Positions 25,323-33,712 of a stretch of DNA of 64,000 nt are shown piece by piece. Origin of the DNA: Limnohabitans kasalickyi. Its GTDB lineage: Bacteria; Pseudomonadota; Gammaproteobacteria; Burkholderiales; Burkholderiaceae_C. The position numbers and the translations under genes are program-made. Within the stretch, counting starts at the first letter, position 1; each line of letters starts with the position of its first letter. The stretch lies in NCBI GenBank assembly GCA_965234325.1, contig OZ248407.1, positions 1,364,001 through 1,428,000 of the forward strand, read 5' to 3'. Below the pieces are notes generated by a model. The model was not told the origin of the DNA, did no database searches, and saw only the letters and a program-made list of their open reading frames with translations.

Positions 25323-26716
25323 CGCGCCACAACAGCTTGGAGAGCACCGAACGCGTCACCATCTTGCGCCACGCCAGCACGGTGGTGGTGGGGCAGCTGG
25401 CGGTGATGGCGTTTGGCATCACCGACACCTTGGTCGCGGGGCACTTCGCAGACACGGCCTTGGCTGCGCTGTCGGTGGCATCGGCTGCTTACATCACCAT
25501 CCACATTTCGCTGATGGGCTTGTTGCAAGCGCTGTTGCCCGTGTGGGCTGAGCTGCATGGCGCCAATCGCCACGCCGATGTGGGGCGCTCTTTCCGACAA
25601 GCCTTGTACTTGTGCGCCGTGACGGTGGTGATCGGCATGTGGGCCCTGTTGTTTCCTGGCCCCTTGCTGCGCTGGACACAGGTACCTTTTGAACTTCAAG
25701 CGCAGGTGCAGGACTACCTCACCATCGTCGCTTTTGGCGTGCCCGCCTCTTTGCTGTTTCGTCTCTACAGCACGCTCAACCAAAGCCTTGGCAAGCCTAA
25801 ATTGGTGACTTGGGTGCAAGTGGGTGCATTGGCTGTGAAAGTGCCACTCTCTATTTTGCTGGTACTGGGTATCCCCGGCTGGCTGGACCCCATGGGGTTG
25901 GTGGGCTGTGGGTGGGCCACACTGGTGGTGAACTGCTTGATGTTGGGCTTGGCCGTGTGGCTGCTGCGCACCCAAGATTTTTACAAACCCTTTCAGATTT
26001 GGGCTCCGATGGAAGCGCCCAATGCAGCCACGCTGTTGCACTTTTTGCGCTTAGGGCTGCCCAGCGGCTTGGCGATCGGCGTGGAAGTGACCTCCTTCAC
26101 CCTGATGTCTTTGTTCATCGCGCGCTTAGGCGTGGTGGCGTCAGCCAGCCACCAAATTGTGGCCAACATGGCAGCGGTGCTCTACATGGTGCCACTGGCG
26201 CTTTCGATCGCCAGCAGTGCACGCATCAGCTATTGGCTGGGCGCCAACCAAGTGCAAAAAGCACGCCGCGCCTTGCGCACAGGTTTGGGCTTGGTGCTGC
26301 TGATGTGTGTGGGCTTATCGGGTCTGCTCTGGACGCAACGCGCAGCCTTGGCGTCGGTGTACACCCAATCGCCAGAAGTCGCCGCACTGGCCGCCACCTT
26401 GCTGGCATGGCTGGTGCTCTACCACTTTGCCGACGCCATTCAGGTTTTTTGTGTCTTTGCACTGCGTTGTTACGGCGTCACCTTGCTGCCCTTGGTGATT
26501 TACACCTTGCTGCTGTGGGGCGTAGGCTTGGCGGGTGGCTATGGCGTTGCCTATGCGTGGCCAGACGGAGTCGCCGTCCAGTCATGGCTGACACCGCAAT
26601 CTCCGTTGGCGTTTTGGCAAACCAGCAGCTTGGCCTTGTGCTTGACTGCCTGCCTGCTATTGGGGGTTTTATGGCGCGTGGCTTACCGACAGCGCCCTAA
26701 CACGCCTCACGCTTGA
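25319..26716 (+). CDS. MATE family efflux transporter
   Basis: 465-aa multidrug/toxic-compound extrusion-type transporter with about 12 membrane spans in two halves. Family stretches are GQLAVMAFGITDTLVAGHFADTALAALSVA and the second-half counterpart LGVVASASHQIVANM. The GTG at 25319 overlaps the stop of the preceding membrane-protein gene; the longer open frame to 25178 lies inside that gene and is not used. Substrate unknown; coupling to a GT39-like gene leaves open a lipid or glycan role. Confidence 0.88.
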   Translation: MTRHNSLESTERVTILRHASTVVVGQLAVMAFGITDTLVAGHFADTALAALSVASAAYITIHISLMGLLQALLPVWAELHGANRHADVGRSFRQALYLCAVTVVIGMWALLFPGPLLRWTQVPFELQAQVQDYLTIVAFGVPASLLFRLYSTLNQSLGKPKLVTWVQVGALAVKVPLSILLVLGIPGWLDPMGLVGCGWATLVVNCLMLGLAVWLLRTQDFYKPFQIWAPMEAPNAATLLHFLRLGLPSGLAIGVEVTSFTLMSLFIARLGVVASASHQIVANMAAVLYMVPLALSIASSARISYWLGANQVQKARRALRTGLGLVLLMCVGLSGLLWTQRAALASVYTQSPEVAALAATLLAWLVLYHFADAIQVFCVFALRCYGVTLLPLVIYTLLLWGVGLAGGYGVAYAWPDGVAVQSWLTPQSPLAFWQTSSLALCLTACLLLGVLWRVAYRQRPNTPHA

Positions 26717-26720
26717 GGCT

Positions 26721-28088
26721 TTAACGCTGAGCAGGCGTGCTTGGATTCAAGCGCCAACGAGAACTCGGCAAGACCAAGGTAAACGTCGAGCCCTGCCCAA
26801 GGACACTTGTGATCAGCAAACTTCCGCCATGGCGCTGCATGACATGCTTCACGATGGCGAGCCCCAAGCCCGTGCCCCCTGATTCACGCGAGCGGCTGCG
26901 GTCCACACGGTAAAAGCGCTCAGTCAAACGCGGCACATGCTCAGCGGCAATGCCTGCACCCGAATCTTTGACCGACAGTTGCAGACTGCCATCGGCTTTC
27001 ACACCGGCATGAACCTGGATCGTGCCATCTGCCGGCGTGTAGCGCACGGCATTGCTGACCAAGTTTGACAAGGCACTTTGCAACTCACGTGGTTCTCCCA
27101 TCAACACAACATCTGACAACTCAAAGGCTGTGGAAAATTCAATGGTTTGAATGCCTTGACCATGGGCCAGCGTCGCCGACAAGCCCAATGCCTCTTGTTC
27201 GCAAGCCTGCATCAGATGCGCCAATGGCAATTGCACATGCAAGCCCGGATTCGGACTGCCTTCCAAGCGCGAAAGGGTCAGCAAATCTTCGACCAAAGTT
27301 TGCATGCGGTGCGCTTGTGTCGCCATCAAACCCAAATAACGCTGCTGATCGTCAAGCGGCAAACTCAAGGTCTGCAAAGTTTCGACAAAACCGGACATCA
27401 CGGTCAACGGCGTGCGAATTTCATGCGACACATTGGCCACAAAATCGCGGCGCATCGCTTCGGCTTGTTCCAACAATGTCACATCGCGCGTGAGCAACAT
27501 TTGCTTGCCCTCGCCATAAGGATGACGCTGCAACGACAAACGCACAGGTCGATCCATGCGGTGTCCTCGCCCCTCAATCACCACCGACTCACTTGGATCT
27601 TTGGCAGCCATGTAAGCCGTGAAAACCGGATCGCGCATCAAATTGCCAATGCGTTGCCTTTGATCGCGCTGCACATCAATGCCCAACTGCTGCGCAGCGG
27701 TTTGGTTGCACCACTCAATTTGATTTTGGGCATCCAACAACAACACGCCATTGGGCGACGCTTGGATGGCCGACAAAAAGTCTTTCAACCTTTGATCACT
27801 GGCGGCAATGGCGCGTTCTTTCTGACGCAACAAACTACGCGCGCGATCCACCACATCGCCCCACAAACCGTAAATGGTGGGCGCTTGACTCAACTCGCCC
27901 GAGCGAAGCCACTTGAGTACACGTAAGCCTCGGGAAGCATCAATCACCCACCACAAGGTGCCACCCAGCAGAGCTCCGAGCAGCAACCATGTCCAAACGG
28001 CTTGACGTCCATGGTAGATGCCCCAAAACGCGCCCGCTGCGGCACCCACCATGAGTACCCCCAACATACTGAAAATTCGCCAAAGCAT
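26721..28088 (-). CDS. phoR: Phosphate regulon sensor histidine kinase
   Basis: Inner-membrane sensor of the Pho system, 455 aa. Two N-terminal membrane spans (about 8-25 and 32-50), a PAS domain (about 100-200), the H-box NVSHEIRTPLTV with phospho-acceptor His222, and an HATPase domain with NAVRYTP, DSGAGI and GGTGLGLAIV. It follows phoB by 9 bases and is the last gene of the pst-pho run, converging on the MATE gene with a 4-base gap. Confidence 0.95.
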   Translation of the reverse strand: MLWRIFSMLGVLMVGAAAGAFWGIYHGRQAVWTWLLLGALLGGTLWWVIDASRGLRVLKWLRSGELSQAPTIYGLWGDVVDRARSLLRQKERAIAASDQRLKDFLSAIQASPNGVLLLDAQNQIEWCNQTAAQQLGIDVQRDQRQRIGNLMRDPVFTAYMAAKDPSESVVIEGRGHRMDRPVRLSLQRHPYGEGKQMLLTRDVTLLEQAEAMRRDFVANVSHEIRTPLTVMSGFVETLQTLSLPLDDQQRYLGLMATQAHRMQTLVEDLLTLSRLEGSPNPGLHVQLPLAHLMQACEQEALGLSATLAHGQGIQTIEFSTAFELSDVVLMGEPRELQSALSNLVSNAVRYTPADGTIQVHAGVKADGSLQLSVKDSGAGIAAEHVPRLTERFYRVDRSRSRESGGTGLGLAIVKHVMQRHGGSLLITSVLGQGSTFTLVLPSSRWRLNPSTPAQR

Positions 28089-28097
28089 GGCCGAACC

Positions 28098-28796
28098 TTA
28101 AACTTTTGTGGCTTGAGACGCCGTCAAGCGATACCCCACGCCACGCACGGTTTCCACCAACGAACCGGCTTCGCCCAGCGCCTCACGCAGACGCTTGACG
28201 TGTACATCCACAGTTCGTTCTTCAATGAACACATGGTCACCCCAGACGCGGTCCAACAACTGGCTGCGACTGTGAACGCGCTCGGCATGGTGCATCAAAT
28301 AATTGAGCAGCTTGAACTCCGTGGGTCCCAATTTGACGGCTTGGTCATTGAAACTCACGCGGTGCGTGGCACCGTCCAACTGCAAACCGCCCAAGCGCAC
28401 CACATCGCTGGCTTGCTCGGGTGCACGACGACGCAGCACCGCGCGAATACGCGCCAAGAGCTCTTGGGTCGAGAAAGGTTTGGTGATGTAGTCGTCTGCG
28501 CCTGCATCCAGGCCTGCAATTTTGTCTGGCTCATCGCCACGGGCAGTCAGCATCAAAATAGGCGTGGTTTTGGTCCGGGCATCGGCGCGCCAACGGCGTG
28601 CCAGTTGAATGCCAGATTGCCCTGGCAGCATCCAATCGAGCAAGATGACATCTGGCAGCACCTCATCAATGTGCGCCTGCGCCGCCTCACCGTCAGCCGC
28701 CAACACGGCCAGCATGCCGTGGTGACGCAAATTGACCCCGATCAACTCGGCAATCGCCGGCTCATCTTCGACCACTAAAACGCGTGCAATCTTCAT
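28098..28796 (-). CDS. phoB: Phosphate regulon response regulator
   Basis: 232-aa OmpR/PhoB-type activator that binds Pho boxes. Receiver domain with phospho-acceptor Asp54 (ILLDWMLPG), Thr84 and Lys106 (YITKPFS). The C-terminal winged helix (about 130-226) shows the typical PTEFKLLNYLM and ERTVDVHVKRLREAL stretches. It lies between phoU and phoR. Its own target site is visible upstream of pstS (33351-33378). Confidence 0.97.
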   Translation of the reverse strand: MKIARVLVVEDEPAIAELIGVNLRHHGMLAVLAADGEAAQAHIDEVLPDVILLDWMLPGQSGIQLARRWRADARTKTTPILMLTARGDEPDKIAGLDAGADDYITKPFSTQELLARIRAVLRRRAPEQASDVVRLGGLQLDGATHRVSFNDQAVKLGPTEFKLLNYLMHHAERVHSRSQLLDRVWGDHVFIEERTVDVHVKRLREALGEAGSLVETVRGVGYRLTASQATKV

Positions 28797-28808
28797 TGAC
28801 TATATTTC

Positions 28809-29513
28809 TCATTGACCCATGGACGATTCAACATCGGCCAAGGGGGTATGACGCACATCCTCACCTTTGACGATGTAGATGACAAATTCAGCAATGTTTT
28901 TGGCGTGATCGCCAATGCGCTCAATCGCTTTGGCGATGAACAACAAATCCAAACTGGCTGAAATGGTGCGCGGGTCTTCCATCATGTAGGTGATGAGCTT
29001 GCGCACGAAACCATCAAACTCTTGGTCGATGTCGTTGTCTTCGCGCAAGATACTGACAGCCATGGGAACGTCCAAACGTGCAAACGAATCCAAAGCTTTG
29101 CGCAACAGGCCAGATGCCAGCTCTGCAGACAAACGCAAATCGCCAGAAGGCAGTGAACGCGGTGCACTGCTACCCACGATGGACTTGACCATACGCGCAA
29201 TTTTGGCAGCCTCATCGCCGACACGCTCTAAATTGGCAGTGGTTTTAGACATCGCCATCAGCAGTCGCAAGTCGCGCGCCGTCGGTTGGCGGCGGCCAAT
29301 GATGGAGGCAATTTCGCGGTCAATCTCAACTTCTGCGCTATTGACCTTTACTTCAGCTACCAGCACATCGTCCGCCACTTCCGTGCTGAACTGGGAGAGC
29401 GCATAGACGGCTTGGCGAATTTGCGATTCGACCAACCCACCCAAGGCCATCACATGGGAGGAGATGTTGTTGAGGTCGGCATCGAACTGCGAGGACAGGT
29501 GTTTATCAGGCAT
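28809..29513 (-). CDS. phoU: Phosphate signalling regulator PhoU
   Basis: 234-aa protein with two repeated three-helix PhoU domains that links the Pst transporter to PhoR and represses the regulon when phosphate is plentiful. The metal-binding helices contain EVEIDREIASII and DNDIDQEFDGFV (E/D-xxxD signatures) in the first and second halves. It follows pstB by 11 bases. Confidence 0.96.
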   Translation of the reverse strand: MPDKHLSSQFDADLNNISSHVMALGGLVESQIRQAVYALSQFSTEVADDVLVAEVKVNSAEVEIDREIASIIGRRQPTARDLRLLMAMSKTTANLERVGDEAAKIARMVKSIVGSSAPRSLPSGDLRLSAELASGLLRKALDSFARLDVPMAVSILREDNDIDQEFDGFVRKLITYMMEDPRTISASLDLLFIAKAIERIGDHAKNIAEFVIYIVKGEDVRHTPLADVESSMGQ

Positions 29514-29524
29514 GGTGTCTCCAA

Positions 29525-30301
29525 TTAGCCGAAGCGGCCGGTGATGTAGTCTTCAGTGGCGGTCTTGTTGGGTTTGAAGAAGATTTGCTCGGTCTCGCCA
29601 AACTCCACCAGTTCACCCAAATACATATAGGCGGTGTAATCGCTGCAACGTGCAGCTTGCTGCATGTTGTGGGTCACGATGGCAATGGTGTAGTCGGCTT
29701 TTAACTCATGCACCAACTCTTCCACCTTACCAGTCGAAATCGGGTCGAGCGCCGAGGTGGGCTCATCGAGCAACAAAACCGAGGGCTTGACGGCCACACT
29801 GCGGGCAATGCACAAACGCTGCTGCTGACCACCCGACAAGGACAGTCCGTTTTGACCCAGCTTGTCTTTGACTTCAGTCCACAAAGCGGCCTTGGTCAAC
29901 GCCCACTCCACACGCTCGTCCATCTCAGTTTTGCCGAGGGTTTCATACAAACGGACACCAAAAGCGATGTTGTCGTAAATCGTCATAGGAAACGGTGTGG
30001 GCTTTTGGAACACCATGCCGATGCGGGCGCGCAGCAAGTTCAAATCTTGCTTTGGGTCCAAAATGTTTTGGCCGTAAAAGTTGATTTCACCCTCAGCACG
30101 TTGACCGGGGTAAAGGCTGTACATGCGGTTCAAGGTGCGCAACAAAGTGGACTTGCCACAACCTGATGGACCAATGAATGCGGTGACTTTGCGCTCAGCA
30201 ATGTCCATGGTGACATTTCGGAGGCCTTGAAATTTACCGTAGAAGAAGTTCAGATCGCGAACTTCGATGGCGTTCTTTGGTGCTGTTTTGATTTCAGACA
30301 T
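29525..30301 (-). CDS. pstB: Phosphate ABC transporter ATP-binding protein
   Basis: 258-aa ATPase of the high-affinity phosphate importer. Walker A GPSGCGKST (44-52), ABC signature LSGGQQQR, Walker B VLLLDEPTSALD and the switch histidine in IVTHNMQQA. The ATG at 30301 opens the proper start; an in-frame reading further upstream lies in pstA and is spurious. Confidence 0.97.
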   Translation of the reverse strand: MSEIKTAPKNAIEVRDLNFFYGKFQGLRNVTMDIAERKVTAFIGPSGCGKSTLLRTLNRMYSLYPGQRAEGEINFYGQNILDPKQDLNLLRARIGMVFQKPTPFPMTIYDNIAFGVRLYETLGKTEMDERVEWALTKAALWTEVKDKLGQNGLSLSGGQQQRLCIARSVAVKPSVLLLDEPTSALDPISTGKVEELVHELKADYTIAIVTHNMQQAARCSDYTAYMYLGELVEFGETEQIFFKPNKTATEDYITGRFG

Positions 30302-30318
30302 TTTTAATCCAATTGAAA

Positions 30319-31167
30319 TTAGGAACTGACTTTGTCGCGGAAGAACACGCGGGCCAAGATGTTGAGCACCAGCACCGTCAACGTGATCAGCAAGGCGCCG
30401 GCCCAAGCCAAGCGGACCCAGTTGTCGTAAGGACTCATGGCAAATTGGAAGATCACCACAGGCAAGTTGGCCATAGGCGCGCCCATGTTGGTGCTGAAGA
30501 ATTGGTTGTTCAGCGCAGTGAACAGCAAAGGCGCTGTCTCGCCACTGATGCGGGCCACTGCCAACAACAAGCCTGTCATCACACCACTCTTGGCTGCGCG
30601 CAGACTGATGAACGTGGCGACTTTCCAGCGAGGAGCACCCAAGGCAAAGGCTGCTTCACGCAAGCTGCCGGGCACCAAACGCAACATGTTTTCGGTGGTC
30701 CGCATGATGACGGGCACCGCAATGAGCGCCAAGGCCAAACTACCCGCATAGCCTGAAAAATTGCCCACCGTGGCCACCGCAATGGCGTAGACAAACAAAC
30801 CCAGCACAATGGAAGGCGCTGACAACATGATGTCGGTCACAAAGCGGGTGAGCTCGGCAGTTTTGCTTTCGTCGCCGAACTCGGTCAAATAAACACCCGC
30901 CAAGATGCCCACAGGGGTGGACACCACCACCGTCAAGCCCACAATCATCAAGCTGCCCACGATGGCATTGCGCAAACCGCCACCTTCGGTGCCGGGTGCG
31001 GGCGTATCGCTGAACAACAAGTTGGCATCTATGCCCGACAAGCCATTGGAAAACAACACGAAAAGAATCCAAAGCAACACAGCTAAGCCAATAGCCATCG
31101 CTGACATTGAAAACACCAAGCCTAGAGAGCTGATGATGCGGCGTTTTGTATAAAGTTGATTGTTCAT
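30319..31167 (-). CDS. pstA: Phosphate ABC transporter permease PstA
   Basis: 282-aa inner-membrane permease with six predicted spans. The EAA-like loop toward PstB is AAFALGAPRWKVATFISLRAAKSG (broken here by the usual glycine). It pairs with PstC. It lies 15 bases after pstC and 17 bases before pstB in one operon. Confidence 0.96.
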   Translation of the reverse strand: MNNQLYTKRRIISSLGLVFSMSAMAIGLAVLLWILFVLFSNGLSGIDANLLFSDTPAPGTEGGGLRNAIVGSLMIVGLTVVVSTPVGILAGVYLTEFGDESKTAELTRFVTDIMLSAPSIVLGLFVYAIAVATVGNFSGYAGSLALALIAVPVIMRTTENMLRLVPGSLREAAFALGAPRWKVATFISLRAAKSGVMTGLLLAVARISGETAPLLFTALNNQFFSTNMGAPMANLPVVIFQFAMSPYDNWVRLAWAGALLITLTVLVLNILARVFFRDKVSS

Positions 31168-31182
31168 GGACGTGGATACCTG

Positions 31183-32175
31183 TTAATTACCTTTGGCTTT
31201 TTCGGTACGCATGATCATCACCTTGGCGGCGGCCAACACCACAAAAGTAATCACGAATAGCAAGAAGCCCAGGGCAAACAAAGTCGAAAAATGCAAAGCT
31301 TCAGCCTCGCCAAATTCGTTGGCCAACACCGATGCAATCGACGTGCCGGGCGAGAACAAAGAGGTGGGCATGCGGTTGGCGTTACCAATCACAAAAGTCA
31401 CCGCCATGGTTTCACCCAAAGCGCGCCCCAACCCCAACATGATGCCGCCAATCACACCTTTTTGCGTGTAGGGCAGCACGACCTTGCGCACCACCTCCCA
31501 AGTGGTGCAACCCAAGCCATAAGCTGATTCGCGAAGAATGGGCGGTGTGATCTCGAACACATCACGCATCACCGCAGCGACAAACGGCAAGACCATGAAG
31601 GCCAGAACCACACCGGCGGCCAAGATGCCCATGCCATTGGTCGCACCCCCAAACAAAAAGCCGACCAAAGGCATGCCACCCAGAACTTGCTTGAGTGGCA
31701 CTTGCACGTAATCGGCAAACAAAGGGGCAAAAACAAACAAACCAAACATGCCATAAATGATGGAGGGCACAGCCGCCAGCAATTCAATGGACGTACCCAA
31801 CGGGCGACGCAGCCATGTAGGACAGGTCTCGGTCAAAAAGACAGCCACACCAAAAGCAAGGGGGACAGCAAGCAGAAGTGCAATCCCTGCGCTGGCTATC
31901 GTGCCAACGACGGCGATGGCCGCACCGAACTCTGAATTGATGATGTCCCACTCAATACGCCACAAAAAGTGGAAACCAAATTTTTGAAACGTAGGCCAAG
32001 CGTTCACAAACAAGGAAATGATGATGCCCAACAAGGCCGCCAACACGAGCAATGAAAAAGATTGCGTGACGCGATGAAAAAAGAAATCTTGCACGCGCTG
32101 GCGTTTGGCAACCGCCACCATGTCAGCACTGACGGCTTGACCAGATTCTTCTTGCAGTAAATTTTGTGAGCTCAT
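31183..32175 (-). CDS. pstC: Phosphate ABC transporter permease PstC
   Basis: 330-aa inner-membrane permease with six spans. Conserved LLAAVPSIIYGMFGLF and the PstB-facing loop ESAYGLGCTTWEV are present. Three starts are possible (TTG 32220, ATG 32193, ATG 32175); 32175 is chosen because AGGG lies 7 bases upstream and the length then fits the family. A hairpin with a T-rich tail separates it from pstS. Confidence 0.93.
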   Translation of the reverse strand: MSSQNLLQEESGQAVSADMVAVAKRQRVQDFFFHRVTQSFSLLVLAALLGIIISLFVNAWPTFQKFGFHFLWRIEWDIINSEFGAAIAVVGTIASAGIALLLAVPLAFGVAVFLTETCPTWLRRPLGTSIELLAAVPSIIYGMFGLFVFAPLFADYVQVPLKQVLGGMPLVGFLFGGATNGMGILAAGVVLAFMVLPFVAAVMRDVFEITPPILRESAYGLGCTTWEVVRKVVLPYTQKGVIGGIMLGLGRALGETMAVTFVIGNANRMPTSLFSPGTSIASVLANEFGEAEALHFSTLFALGFLLFVITFVVLAAAKVMIMRTEKAKGN

Positions 32176-32220
32176 GACAGACCCTAGACTCATTGAATCA
32201 CCCGACTTCTTAAAAACCAA

Positions 32221-32256
32221 AATTCCGCCGACTTTGAAATCAAGGCCGACGGAATT
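32221..32256 (-). terminator. Hairpin/attenuator between pstS and pstC
   Basis: Inverted repeat AATTCCGCCG (32221-32230) / CGACGGAATT (32247-32256), nine of ten positions paired and extendable inward. On the minus strand it is followed by TTTTGGTTTTT. It probably terminates part of the transcripts or protects the pstS message, so that the periplasmic binding protein is made in excess over PstCAB. Confidence 0.65.
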
Positions 32257-32273
32257 GAGTAGCGCAATTCAAT

Positions 32274-33305
32274 TTACTTTTGAATTTGTGACCAAACGCG
32301 GGTGCGGATAGCTGTGGTCAAAGCGTCAGGCAGAGCCACGTAGTCGAGGTCAGCGGCCATCTTCTTGCCATTGGTGAATGACCAATCAAAAAACTTGAGG
32401 GCCTCAGCAGCAGCTGCTTTGTCAGAGGGTTGCTTGTACATCAAGATGAACGATGCAGTGCTGATAGGCCAGCTGTTGGCGCCCTTGGCGTTGACCATGG
32501 ACACGCCCATGCCTGGGACGCTGAACCAGTCAGCACCCGCCGCCGCAGCAGCAAATGTCAAATCGTCCGGCGCGACATACTTGCCGTCTGCATTTTGCAT
32601 TTGCATGTAGTTCATGTTGTTTTTCTTGACGTAGGCGTACTCCACGTAACCAATAGAGCCTTTGACACGGTTCACGTTGGCTGCAACGCCTTCGTTACCT
32701 TTGCCGCCTACAGAGGATGCAGCTGGCCACTTGACAGCAGCGCCCTTACCCACTGAGTCAGCCCAGTCTTTGCTGGTGGCAGACAGATAGTCGGTGAAGT
32801 TGAAGGTGGTGCCCGAACCATCAGCGCGGTGCACGACGGTGATGGCTTGGTCAGGTAATTTTTTGCCTGGGTTTAAGGCAGCGATCTTTGGATCGTTGAA
32901 GTTACTGATCTTGCCCATGAACATGTCAGCCAACACAGGGCCAGTGATGCGCAATTCGCCTGGCTTGAAACCATCCAAGTTCACCACTGGCACCGTGCCG
33001 CCAATGATGGCTGGGAATTGAACCAAGCCCTCTTTCTCCAAATCGTCGCCAGACATAGGCGCGTCAGTCGCGCCGAAAGTCACTGTCTTGGCTTTGATTT
33101 GACGGATACCGCCAGAAGAACCAATGGATTGGTAGTTCAAGCTGTTACCCGAAGCGGCCTTGTAGCCTTCAGCCCACTTAGCGTAGATGGGAAAAGGAAA
33201 TGTTGCCCCGGCGCCTGTGATGTCGGCAGCGAAGGCTGAACCCATGGCCAAAGTTGCCAATGCTGCGGCGGCCACGGATTTGATGAATGCGCGTTTCGTG
33301 TTCAT
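32274..33305 (-). CDS. pstS: Periplasmic phosphate-binding protein
   Basis: 343-aa substrate-binding protein of the Pst importer. Signal peptide of about 26 residues (cleavage after AMGSAFA), then ADITGAGATFPFPIYAKWAEGY and the phosphate-contacting IGSSGGIRQI and HRADGSGTT loops. ATG 33305 has AGGA upstream. A Pho box lies 46-73 bases upstream of the start, and TAAAGT (33336-33341) may serve as -10. Confidence 0.97.
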   Translation of the reverse strand: MNTKRAFIKSVAAAALATLAMGSAFAADITGAGATFPFPIYAKWAEGYKAASGNSLNYQSIGSSGGIRQIKAKTVTFGATDAPMSGDDLEKEGLVQFPAIIGGTVPVVNLDGFKPGELRITGPVLADMFMGKISNFNDPKIAALNPGKKLPDQAITVVHRADGSGTTFNFTDYLSATSKDWADSVGKGAAVKWPAASSVGGKGNEGVAANVNRVKGSIGYVEYAYVKKNNMNYMQMQNADGKYVAPDDLTFAAAAAGADWFSVPGMGVSMVNAKGANSWPISTASFILMYKQPSDKAAAAEALKFFDWSFTNGKKMAADLDYVALPDALTTAIRTRVWSQIQK

Positions 33306-33350
33306 GTGATTCCTCAATTGGTTAGAACTCTCGAGACTTTAGCGTCGGAT

Positions 33351-33378
33351 TGTGACGGAACTGTGACATATATGACAG
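33351..33378 (-). promoter_or_regulatory. Pho box (PhoB-binding site) upstream of pstS
   Basis: On the minus strand the site reads CTGTCATATATGTCACAG followed by TTCCGTCACA: three TGTCA/CGTCA-type repeats spaced 9 and 11 bases. This matches the Pho box of direct repeats known from E. coli. It lies just upstream of the pstS -10 candidate, where PhoB replaces a -35 element. Confidence 0.82.
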
Positions 33379-33412
33379 TTTTTAACTTTTACATTTCAAG
33401 TAATTCTGGACC

Positions 33413-33612
33413 ATGAGTACAACTCAGACACCTGAGATTCAACAGGTTGAAGCCTTGTCTGTCTTGCTGCAAATTACGCCCAGCGCTTAGTCGTTTCACC
33501 TCAAAGCCTTAGCCATGCCGATGTGATCAGCGCGCAGGTCAGTGGCCGCAACCTGATTTACCGTGCTAAGTTGGCTCGCATAAACGGCCAACACCTGCTG
33601 TTAACTTTTTGA
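33413..33612 (+). pseudogene. Decayed ArsR-family regulator
   Basis: The region codes for ArsR-like pieces in broken form. Frame 1 (ATG 33413) gives a start ending VEALSVLLQITPSA, then TAG at 33488, then SFHLKAL; a frameshift leads to SHADVISAQVSGRNLIYRA and a tail INGQHLLLTF ending at 33612. Joined, ITPSA-SFHLKAL-SHADVISAQ is the recognition helix and wing of an ArsR repressor. Some 25-30 codons of the N-terminal part are missing between ALSV and LLQ. One stop, one frameshift and one deletion make it non-functional. Confidence 0.72.
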
Positions 33613-33655
33613 ATTTCTTATAACAAGGAGAAGCTCAGAGGCACAGGGCACGTTG

Positions 33656-33712
33656 ATGCTGCTCGTCGTCCATGTGGTCAACCGCAGCATAGGTTGGTAC
33701 GAACGTCGTTAA
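33656..33712 (+). pseudogene. Possible C-terminal scrap of an ACR3-type arsenite pump
   Basis: Eighteen codons, MLLVVHVVNRSIGWYERR, then TAA at 33710. This resembles the C-terminus of ACR3 arsenite permeases (a VML-x5-VN-x3-GWYE pattern, from memory of the family). It lies 43 bases after the ArsR remnant in the same direction, so both may be the ends of a collapsed ars operon. The fragment is short, so the call is tentative. It overlaps the glmM stop codon by 4 bases. Confidence 0.42.

Noticed and set aside
25810..26700. 296-codon second plus-strand frame within the MATE gene
   Set aside because: Out-of-frame shadow; composition is Gly/Arg/His-rich with no membrane pattern, while the MATE frame is complete.
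26701..26739. Inverted repeat CACGCCT/AGGCGTG between the MATE gene and phoR
   Set aside because: It overlaps both convergent gene ends and has no T-run, so I do not call it a terminator.
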